A DNA stretch of 64,000 nucleotides from Pisaster brevispinus (lineage: Eukaryota > Echinodermata > Asteroidea > Forcipulatida > Asteriidae). Every line of letters begins with the position of its first letter. Position 1 is the stretch's first letter. Location of the stretch: NCBI GenBank assembly GCA_023634235.1, contig JAMKCF010000002.1, positions 13,821,091 through 13,885,090 on the forward strand, read 5' to 3'. The notes beneath the pieces are model-generated. The model was given only the letters and a program-made list of their open reading frames with translations, made no database searches and was not told where the DNA came from. Shown piece after piece: positions 55,396 through 64,000 of the stretch. The translations under genes were made by a program, and so were the position numbers.

Positions 55396-56329
55396 TTCAA
55401 AGACACCCAAAACACCAATGCTTATTTCGATTGCTGAACTCCGAAAAGCTCGTGTACAAAAACTCCTGTCAAATCATAACCTGTTTTTAGTCACTAAACA
55501 GGAATCATCAAACTTGATGAAAATACTCAGCTGCATGGTGTGTTTATTGAAAACTAGAGGATCTAAAGGAAATGTTGTTCTTCCCAGTATACTAATAATC
55601 TATTGTACCTTAAGCACTATTAAAAGAACAGTTATTGTCGGTCACCATCCTTGGCCAAAAGAGCACATTTATAGAGAAGTGTAGTGGGATGATTCCAAGA
55701 ATTGACGGCTCATGTGCATCCAATTTACAAAAACAAATGTTGACAACCTCGCAAGGAACTCCCCGTCGCAACCTATAAGATGATAAGTCTAAAGCCCTTC
55801 CGTAGACAAACAAACCGATGGGGGCCCTGAAATCCTTCTCCTCTCCCGGCAGGAAGACGATCGGATTCTGCGGTCCGGCTGATAAATTAGCCTCATCAAT
55901 CTACCTCGTGAATATGGATTTATAGCCTTCAAAGTTATAAATTACAAACTCAATTAGACATTTAGAAGTAAGGCTTATTGTGAAATGGGCTTTAGTATCT
56001 GCACCCCCCCCCCCCACACACACACTTTTTGTAATTTATACTTTCAAAAGGTAACTACACAAAATTCCCATTTGGGATCTGATACTATTATAATTTTTCT
56101 TTCAGATAATAACATTTCTATCTTTCTTGTATATCTATCTATTTTAGTTTGTGAGTTTTAAATTCAATGGCAGTTGTTCTTGTTAGCATGCAGTTCATCA
56201 TCATGACCTGAGTCTTTTAGCCAGAATCACTCAAAGAATCTTAATAACAAAATATTTTAATTCTCAACTACGCACTTACAATAACTTTATAATAATTTGC
56301 GTTAATTTATCGAGGCACAGACTGTTTCA

Positions 56330-56605
56330 TTTCGTTTAATTTATTAATACTGCAGGTTGTGAAGCCAAGGACTCTCAGAAAAGCGAACTTAATCACTATA
56401 GGCCTATACTAGCCAAGAACCCAATGGAGAGAAGACAGAAGAAGGAAGTTTCAGTTTTAGATGTGGAAGGAAAACCCAAGAGAATTATTCCAGGGAAAAC
56501 CCACGCAATCGAGTATAGGGACTGAAAACCCAATCCACATAGTGCCTTCGGTGGGATTTGAACCAGGTCCTCGAGGTATAGAAGGCGAGGAAAGATATAC
56601 CACTA
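56330..56605 (-). repeat. tRNA-like SINE, family B, reversed copy
   Basis: On the - strand it reads GTGGTATATC...GGTTCAAATCCC, then the same body as the copy at 1300 (ATGTGGATTGGGTTTTCAG, AATTCTCTTGGGTTTTCC, TTGGCTTCACAA). The A-box-like GGCGTAGTGG and B-box suggest tRNA ancestry. Confidence 0.75.
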
Positions 56606-57059
56606 CGCCAACCATGACAGCTCATGGTTGGGATACCTTCTATCACCGTTAGACCTAACCACCAAAAGATACCGACGTTGTCTTTCATTTTTGGAAGCCA
56701 AAATGGTTGAGAAAGTGAATCCAACGGGTTCCCCCAAAATGTTCGAAGTACGCTGCGTGGCCCCCTTCCATGGCAAAACAGCCTATAACTAAAAAAAAAG
56801 AAAAGACATTTTGAGCACAGCAAATACAGAGATAAGCTGTTTTGCCATAAAAATGGGATGAAAGTGTAAAAAGAGGCTGAGGTAGGACATGTTATATTCA
56901 GAAACCATACAGAGTATGCCTTTAAAACTTTGAAATGGGAAAAGCACCCTCAATTTACCCAGAAATTATCTGATGTAAAAACTTTTTTTTTTTAGTTAGG
57001 CTGTTTTGCCATAGAAGGGCCGCCGAGACTTGCCCGGTCTATACCGTAAAAGGTGACAG

Positions 57060-58400
57060 TTTTAAAGGGTGGGGGGGGGGGGGGGTATACCTTTGGTGGT
57101 TACTTCAAAAATTAATCACCATAAAAACGAACTTGTTAAGAAACACTGCAGCTGTTGATAATGAATACACGTTTTGAGAAACGATTCCCTCGTATAAATC
57201 GTTATCAACTCTACCCTATGTTAAAATCGGTCACCCGTGACTGATGAAACAAACAAAACATAAAATCGAAAAATTGCCATAATTTGTTTTCTTCAAAACC
57301 TCCTGGAAGATAAAAAAGATATCAATGTAGCCCTATATGTAAGCTTTATAGTGGTGTATAATGTTAACCAGGTTACGAGAAGTAAACCAGTCGTTTTTAT
57401 AACAACCTGAGCGCATGATGCAAAATTCTCAATTAAAGGGTCGAGTTTAAAGGGATAAGGAGTGTGGTTTAGGGAGAAAGGGACTCAAAAACATTTCAAT
57501 GTCTGAGAAACGCTTCTAGTGCATGGTTCTCAGATTGTGTATTCCAATTGCGGGTTATTCTTCCTGCGTGGACACAACCGCTCCAGATTTTTGTCAATAT
57601 CTCAAAAGTGCTACCACCTTTTGAAATGAAATTTTCTCAGATTAGTTTTAATGGATATAATTATCAACGTTTATATAATGATTAAAACAACAGAACGGTA
57701 AAAAAAAATCGAAGGTTGCCTTTAATTAGAATTATCACTTCACCGCCATCATTACGCATCGAGAGAGAGAAGGCACGGCTTAATAACCCGTCACTCTTCT
57801 TGATGATTTATCACAAACGAAGGGAAATCTATTACCAGCAGTTCATCATGGAGGTAAAAGTCTCACACTACCTGAGGGCCAAGCTCGACCAAGTGTGGGT
57901 ATTATAATTATCCAATGCCGTGCCACACCGGCTTGTCTTGGACAGACGTAACTGTTTATAGGGTGAAGAGAAATCATACATAGCCGTGTACAATGAAGTC
58001 ATGAGACCATAGTGTGACCACAAAAAACATTTTTGATGTTATTTTGTTAAATGCATCATAGAGAGTTTAATTTTTTAAGGACACTAGAGAAAAAATTACA
58101 GGACCTGAACGCACTCAAGAGGTTCAAAAAGCTTAGAATGTTGTCAGTTATACATTTACAAAGCTTCCTCCTGTTTCGAGAAACAATTGAGAAGCAAGTA
58201 TCACAAGGCACAGCTTTAAAACAACTTTGAGGCGTCATGTACAGTTTTTTTCAAGAAGGAGGTGGGTTTGGGAAAAGGTATAGGACAGAAACGAGTGAAG
58301 GGGAGCAGGGAAGGGAAATGGTTTATTGGAAAAAGACCTTGCGAGTAAGACACTAGAATGGGTGCATCAGAGTATTTCAGTAAGATGGTAAAAAAATACG
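57060..58400. other. Dispersed repeat DNA, no gene
   Basis: Poly-G at about 57070-57085 is followed by the repeat shared with 20045-20230 (to about 57240), then unassigned sequence. Confidence 0.45.
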
Positions 58401-58409
58401 GACAAAAGA

Positions 58410-58665
58410 GGGCCGATTTCATAAAGAGCAGACTCATGAGATTGCTCTTAACTGCAAATCAATCTTAGTGTGGTGTCACTATGTAAATACTGACAATTCA
58501 ACAGAAGATGAATCTTAGTGCTTTTTTTAAAATCGAGCCTGGACAGCCCGAATAATTTGAATTTGATTTACTGACAATTTGATTTGATTTACTGACAATT
58601 CAACAGAAGATGAATCTTAGTGCTTTTTTAAAATCGAGCCTGGACAGCCCGAATTATTTGATTTT
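58410..58665. mobile_element. Family-3 foldback element with a duplicated right half
   Basis: GGGCCGATTTCATAAAGAGC begins it. The right part (ACTGACAATTCAACAGAAG to GACAGCCCGAA) appears at about 58489-58560 and again at about 58590-58660. Confidence 0.7.
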
Positions 58666-59220
58666 ATAAGGATCTTACCTTAAATTTGCATAACTTATAC
58701 GGTAACATTTTAAAACTAACCTTTATACGGAGACAAAATTCATCATGATGAACTATTGTGTTATTGGATTCGTGATTCACATTTCGACTCATTTATTTGC
58801 ATCAATCCACGAGAGCGCACTAATACAAACACTGAAGTGCAATTCGTAGAACCGCCATGCACTCACAAAGCCCCAGAAATTCCTGCTCCATGAAGACACG
58901 TTGCCATGGAAACCGCCGCGAGACAAAACAATTTTTTTTTCACTTCTCATTAATTTAATGTCATTGAACCAAACAAAAAGATGATTTAATTCCATTAAGG
59001 GTCTAGTACGCCTACACACGCTTTTGTAGCAGCTTTACAGACACCCCCTAGCTCAAGCAGCTGACGTAACAGGAGACCGATCAGTGAAGACGCAAGACTC
59101 TTCAATTGGGTGGGGGGGGGGGGGGGTCGCAAGAAAAGGGCACATACAAACATTCTTCTTTTGCGGGGGAAACGCAAGTGATTCCCAAACGTAGAAACGG
59201 AGAACGTAGCCACAGGACTG

Positions 59221-59640
59221 ATAATAATACTTTATTTAGGCATATCACAATAGCACACAAAACAATTATTATACAATTCTTGTAAACTATCAAATACAAT
59301 TTTTAATAAGATAAATACACCCCTTCCACCACTATACAGCAAGAAGTGCTTATAAAGTGATACAGATTTACGATGAAAGTAAAACGATTAAACATTATAA
59401 GGAACAAAAAAACCGCACAAAAAGGACCACAAAAAACAAGAAATTTACACACGCAAAGGACACAGAAATTGGACAATTATAACCAGGGGCAACATACAAA
59501 CCGATAGATGGGCCCTGCCCAGGAGAAAGACAAAAGTGGAATAAAACACCATCACCAAAACATTGTGCCACTTCGATCCAAAACAACGACAACGACGACC
59601 ACAACAAAAACACAAAAGCAAATAAAGGCGAACAGACCAG
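59221..59640. repeat. Second copy of the ATAATAATACTTTATT repeat
   Basis: It has the same blocks as the copy at 31088, in the same order and orientation, diverged by about a quarter. No coding part is seen. Confidence 0.65.
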
Positions 59641-60146
59641 CACCCAGAAACAACTTTTACATGTCATCAATAATCACCCCCCCCCAAAAAAAAAAAAAAA
59701 AACCGTGGGTTAGTTGTACCCCTTAAGTGTAAATTATTTATGGCATATCGCAAGTACAAATGCACATTATGAAGTGGAGTTACCATATATGGCAAACTTG
59801 AAAATAGAACTTGAGGACAAATTTGATCCGTGGCCCGGAGCAATGATTTATAGGCCTAGTATCTGTACACAGCCGACTCCCAAGTGATGGGATAACGCGA
59901 CTACGCATCCTATATGCCAATGTATGAAAATAATAATGTTGTACTTATCTTTTTAAAAAGTCAGCTTAGGCCCTATCTCTATGCTTAGCGCAATTTGTTC
60001 CGTTGGCGAAATTAACAAGTTGTATACAAAGTGTATTCTCGAGTGGAGCATGGAGGGAGCAAGGGAACCGCGCACCCCGCATAACACCACACTTTCTCCT
60101 CCCCCCCCCCGATCGGATAAATAGATGGCGCTATGGATGGAGTTAT

Positions 60147-60324
60147 GGGCCCAATTTAATAATGCCTGTAGGCACACAAAACTTGCTAAGCACAAACAAA
60201 TCTTGCTTAGCAGAAACAAGTTACCAGCCAACATTATAAAGTTTACATTGTTGCCACTGGTACCCAGCTAATTTCTTGCTAAACATAAAAAAAACTGCTA
60301 AGCAGAATTTATTAAATTGGGCCC
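60147..60324. mobile_element. Family-1 element, diverged subfamily
   Basis: Ends GGGCCCAATTTAATAA and TTATTAAATTGGGCCC. The inner blocks AACTTGCTAAGCACAAAC and CAGAAACAAGTTACCAGCC fit family 1, but the CATAGAGCTGC step is missing. Confidence 0.7.
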
Positions 60325-60345
60325 AGGTCACATGATTTTGTAAAA

Positions 60346-60385
60346 GTCAGGTGACCCCAAGAAAATACTCTTGGGGTCACCTGAC
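60346..60385. repeat. Perfect 17-bp hairpin with 6-base loop
   Basis: GTCAGGTGACCCCAAGA, then AAATAC, then TCTTGGGGTCACCTGAC. Confidence 0.88.
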
Positions 60386-60599
60386 GTCCGATCCGCTGGG
60401 CTGAGGGCTAGCAATTAGCTGGAGCTGAGAAAGTGTGCGCACGGTGTAGTTCAGAAATGTTGGTAAGCTGTGCTGTTTTCATCTGAGTTTTGTGAGTACG
60501 AATAGGGTCGATGGAGTTCTATACCTGGATTTAGTTTGTTAATGTTGTTAATATTTTGTTAACGTTCAGGCACGTACATGACGTAATGATGTCCGGATG

Positions 60600-60821
60600 A
60601 TAATAATGGTGTTTGGCGCAATCTTTGAAGTTGTCTTTTTTTTTTCGCGCAGTGTGCCATTTTGTTACGGCTCAAACATCCTTGCATGAATTAAAAATTT
60701 GCGCAGGAAAGCTCGGGGCGCAAAGTTCGAACACCGCGCGATCTTTGTCGTTCATCCATAATTCGCACCATTTGTCGTTAATTATTTTTCACGACAAATG
60801 AAGGGAATATACGTGAAAAGG
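60600..60821 (+). promoter_or_regulatory. Possible untranslated first exon/promoter area of the arylsulfatase gene
   Basis: This stretch is richer in CpG (GCGCAG, TTCGCGC, GCGCGATC) than its surroundings and ends in AAAAGG/gtaagttc, a strong donor-like sequence at 60821/60822. A TATAAAAG box lies further down at about 60955. It would fit a 5' exon spliced to about 61551, upstream of the sulfatase ATG. This is inference only; no transcript evidence is available. Confidence 0.25.
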
Positions 60822-61009
60822 GTAAGTTCAAAGTAGTATTCGGCTGGATTTTAACTTCTGTCTGAAGTGATACTTTCGCTCAAAAACTTGGGAAGAATGT
60901 CTTGAGAGAATAGGCTCACGAAGTTTGTGACGAGCTGCAACTGGTAATTAATTGGTATAAAAGCCTACTGCCTAAAATTGGGACAATTGCGCTGGCAGAT
61001 TCCCATCAC

Positions 61010-61160
61010 TCAATTTCACAAAGCACTAAGATTCATCTTTAAGGTGAGTTGTCATTATCACCATAGTGATTTGTATTGTGACATCACACTTTACTAAGCA
61101 ATTATTAAGATTGATTGGCAGTTAAGATCAATCTTAGCTCTTTGTGAAATCGAGCCCTGG
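61010..61160. mobile_element. Family-3 foldback element
   Basis: CTCAATTTCACAAAGCAC to TTTGTGAAATCGAGCCC, with ACTAAGATTCATCTTTAAG and TTAAGATCAATCTTAGC inside. It is upstream of the sulfatase exon. Confidence 0.8.
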
Positions 61161-61400
61161 TCGGATAACTTGTTGATAAACTTTCTGTTAAAATAGAAAA
61201 ACATATGTGAAAATTTGTTTGCAAGACAAATGCATCCCGTGTTTGTTTGCTTGTTTGTTTGTTTGTTTGTGGGTTTGTTTTTTCAGACTGTCGATGATAT
61301 TGATAATAACCGCATCAACAATAAATAGAAGCCAGGCGGCAAATTAAAAAATTGGCTTGTGTGAATTTTAAAAAGGCCATCTTCAAAGATTGCGCTCAAT

Positions 61401-61420
61401 CGGGGGGGGGGGGGGGGGGG
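61401..61420. repeat. Poly-G tract of about 20
   Basis: An unbroken G run just upstream of the sulfatase gene. Similar runs occur at about 6329, 14470, 22190, 25840, 27316, 45705, 57070 and 59110. Confidence 0.85.
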
Positions 61421-61575
61421 GTATTTATCAAACCATTTGTTTGTGCAATTTCTGGGGAAAGGGGTAAGCATGGTAAGATCGTCCTGCGGTTAAAATAGGC
61501 CTTACTTACTGTTCTGGTTTTTTGTTTCCCGTCCATTGCATTTATATTAGGAAAGTACCTGAATTTCAATGTGAA

Positions 61576-63876
61576 ATGAACAACTCCAAGTACTGCAACA
61601 TGAAATCTCCGATCCATCCAGTACTACTAGCTATGGTAAACGTTTGGCTTGTACTTTTAGTCCTTGCTGGATTTCCAGCATCGGCTCACTGCGCTTCAAG
61701 TCCCCCAAATATAATCTTCATTTTGGCAGACGATTACGGCTTCCATGATATTGGTTACCATAGCTCCAATATCAAAACGCCTTGGCTGGATAAACTGGCG
61801 GCTGGTGGGGTGAAATTGGAGAACTATTACGTCCAGCCGATCTGCACCCCGACTCGAAGTCAGCTTATGAGTGGGAGGTATCAGGTGAGTAGTACCTTGA
61901 TTATTTAGCCCTGCTACAGACCCCCAGGCTGGATGGCACACATTTTGATAATCAGAGCCTGGACCCTTCCTTCCTTCCTTCCTTCTGTCCCCACCAACCC
62001 CCTTCTCTTTGCGACAAGTGTAACTGGGTTCTTTTTACATGCATAACACCTCATGGGACCTACGGCTTTCCATCCAAAGGAGGAAGTAATAATGCAGTGT
62101 TTTGCTTAAGCACGCAAGTGTCAAGAGCGGGGGTGGATTTCACAAGTGTTAAGACTAGTCTTATCTCGAGTTAGGATGAGTTACTTGTCCTAACTTAGCA
62201 GCTTAGGACTAGCCTTAAGTTTTTAATAACTCCTAGGACTAGTCCTAAGTTAGGACTATCTTTGTGAAATCGACCCATGGACCCTAGCCCACGCTCCACT
62301 GATCAGAAACACCAGAGCTTGAGTCCAGTGCACTTCACCGGTCCGCTTGGCCACGACATGCCACAATAGCTTTAAAAATGGTTGATCGACTCACTGTGGA
62401 ATGATATTTTAAAGTAGGGTAAAAAAGTTTTGAAACAAGCATTGTGATTTTGTCTTCTTGTCTTTAGATTCACACGGGTCTGGAGCATTCCATCATCTGG
62501 GTTTTACAGCCAAGCTGCCTACCGCTTGAAAATCCAACCGTAGCGGACAAACTCAAGGGCCTCGGGTATGCCACTCATGCAGTCGGCAAGTGGCATTTGG
62601 GTTTTTATAAGAAGGCGTGCTGGCCAACGCGACGCGGCTTTGACACATTTTTTGGTGAGAATTCCTTTTGTTCGTGGTTTTCATTTGTTCAGAGACTCCC
62701 AACTGCTTCTGTTATCCAGAGGGGTATTTGTGAGGGGAGGGGCTCTTTTGGTTGTGGGGGGCTGTGAGTCGTTGTTGTTTTTTTTTTAGGGGAGAGGCCG
62801 TTCGGTCAATGTTTCCTTTGGCCATCAATTATTATGAAGGGATTGAATTTAACTTTTGGTTTTCCTCGGGCGTCTGAGTTACAGCGGTAGTTGGTCGCGA
62901 CAATTTCACTGATGGGAGAACATTTGCTGGAAGCCACGAACCTGTCAGTATGTGTGGTGGGCCTTGGATGATGGAATACGTTTTTGTAACAGCGCCCCCG
63001 ATCGTTCGATGGTTCGTGTACACGTGATTGTGTGCGGACAGAGAGAATTGCGATAGTTGAGTGGTTATAAACAACAAGGTCTTGCACCTAGACTGCTTTT
63101 CAGGCATCCTTGGTTCCATTACCAGGGCCATTTTGCAAACCTTGGCTTCAGCTCTCTCTCTGTCTCTGAACTTTGTTGGAAACACGCTTGAAAGTGTACA
63201 CTGCTCCAGAAGTGTTGGGGAAGCCCAAGCCGGCGAGGTTTGGGAAATGGTGCTCAAAAGCAATAATAATGTAATGTTGTCTTTTTTAGGGTATTACACT
63301 GGCAGTGAGGACTACTACAGTCATATGCGGGGGTGTTTTATGCCGGGTGATAGTAGGAGCTGTGCTGGGTTCTCTTCCGGCTACGATTTACGAGACCAAG
63401 AAGCACCAGCCTACCAGGACAAGGGACAGTACTCGACTTTCCTATTCGCTGAAAGAGCCCAGAGAATCCTGGAAAGTCACGACCCTAATAAAGTAAGACG
63501 TTGTTCTTGAAGATCATGGTAAAGTTGTGCTAATATTCTAGACCATCATTTTTAAGGAATGCGAATGCAAGCGCTCTCCTTGACACTCCTCAACATTAAA
63601 CACTTAATTATCCTCGTTATTGTACTCAAACTTATCACTGTTTTTTTGTTGTTGTCTTTCTCTTGTAGCCATTTTTCATGTACCTTCCATTCCAAGCTGT
63701 CCACGGCCCTCTTCAGGTACCAGAGAAATACCTCGAGCCGTACAAAGACATCAAAGATAAGAACAGGCGAATCTATTCGGGCATGGTGACTTGCATGGAC
63801 GAAGCCATCGGCAATATCACTCAAAGACTTGACCAGCTCGGCTTGTGGAACAACACTGTGTTGATATTCTCAACAG
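61576..63876 (+). CDS. ARSB: Arylsulfatase B-like sulfatase, 5' part (exons to right edge)
   Basis: This gene encodes a lysosomal or secreted sulfatase of the ARSB/ARSI/ARSJ type (N-acetylgalactosamine-4-sulfatase family). Exons are 61576-61884, 62468-62654, 63290-63492 and 63669-63876, all with GT-AG borders and matching phases (0, 1, 0, 1); the gene continues past the window. A hydrophobic leader (MKSPIHP...[17 protein letters not shown]) is followed by [19 protein letters not shown], with the first metal-binding Asp pair. CTPTR carries the cysteine converted to formylglycine. Exon 2 has [18 protein letters not shown] (catalytic Lys and His) and [11 protein letters not shown]; exon 3 has TGSEDYYSH; exon 4 has [14 protein letters not shown], with another active-site His. 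All of this follows ARSB order. ATG at 61600 would put the leader at the very N-terminus. ATG at 61576, or even 61522, in the same frame is possible. TATATTAG at about 61543-61550 could be an acceptor from an untranslated exon. Confidence 0.93.
62015..62365 (-). repeat. SINE family A, reversed, split by a family-4 element
   Basis: The part before the insertion has GGGACCTACGGCTTTCCATC; the part after has GAAACACCAGAGCTTGAGTC and GGCCACGACATGCCAC. It sits in arylsulfatase intron 1. Confidence 0.72.
62129..62276. mobile_element. Family-4 foldback element nested in a SINE
   Basis: GGGGGTGGATTTCACAAGTG to TTTGTGAAATCGACCC, with CCTAGGACTAGTCCTAAG inside, matching the copy at 19898. Confidence 0.78.
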
Positions 63877-64000
63877 GTTTGTTTTGATTTAAACCTATCT
63901 TTATTCTGTTTTGATTATACAGCGTTCTCCTTTAACAGTGGTCCGCTGGCCAAATGCCAGTTAAATCACTTGAGGACCAGTCAAAAGTCTCTCCAAGTTG

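Noticed and set aside
55077..55418. Poly-V/poly-L 113-residue frame
   Set aside because: It is a product of the CAA/CAC trinucleotide array.

Overview
This is a eukaryotic, AT-rich, intron-rich and repeat-dense window. It most likely comes from a marine deuterostome invertebrate, and an echinoderm is my best guess. The reasons are metazoan genes with GT-AG introns, very dense short inverted-repeat elements, tRNA-derived SINEs and an orphan rhodopsin-like receptor. The species cannot be fixed from sequence alone. No bacterial operons, CRISPR arrays or rRNA genes are visible.

Five protein genes are supported. (1) PDE6D, the prenyl-binding delta subunit, is on the + strand with coding exons 2-5 at 10698-17949; I did not find exon 1. 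(2) NDUFB5, a mitochondrial complex I subunit, is on the - strand with six short exons at 37700-30823. I rebuilt it by eye and it joins into a complete 182-residue reading frame. (3) A single-exon P-loop sulfotransferase-like gene is at 42553-41669 (-). (4) An intronless class A G-protein-coupled receptor with a very long third intracellular loop is at 50609-48864 (-). (5) The 5' part of an arylsulfatase B-like gene runs from 61576 to the right edge (+). These genes have no operon-like relation; they are ordinary neighbours.

Most of the rest is mobile or repeated DNA. At least three families of short foldback elements have related ends (GGGCCCAATTTCATAGAG, GGGTCCAATTTCATGG and GGGCTCGATTTCACAAAG types). 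A tRNA-Leu-like SINE and a second tRNA-like SINE also recur. Longer inverted-repeat elements cluster between 35.6 and 39.3 kb, around and just upstream of NDUFB5 exon 1: a 922-bp element with 384-bp arms and a 9-bp target duplication, a 536-bp one with an 8-bp duplication, and a 1052-bp one with 31-bp perfect ends and an 8-bp duplication. No transposase reading frame is present, so all look non-autonomous.

The most unusual structure is a roughly 730-bp giant inverted repeat at 43776-44504. It is built from dozens of CGATCG-type half-palindromes and embedded in an AT-rich tandem repeat. Other notable items are a 196-bp element made of repeated 22-bp palindromes (51524-51719), a perfect 33-bp hairpin (39672-39742), a TTAA-flanked element nested inside another element (13083-13246), and an element with an internal triplication (2661-3116).
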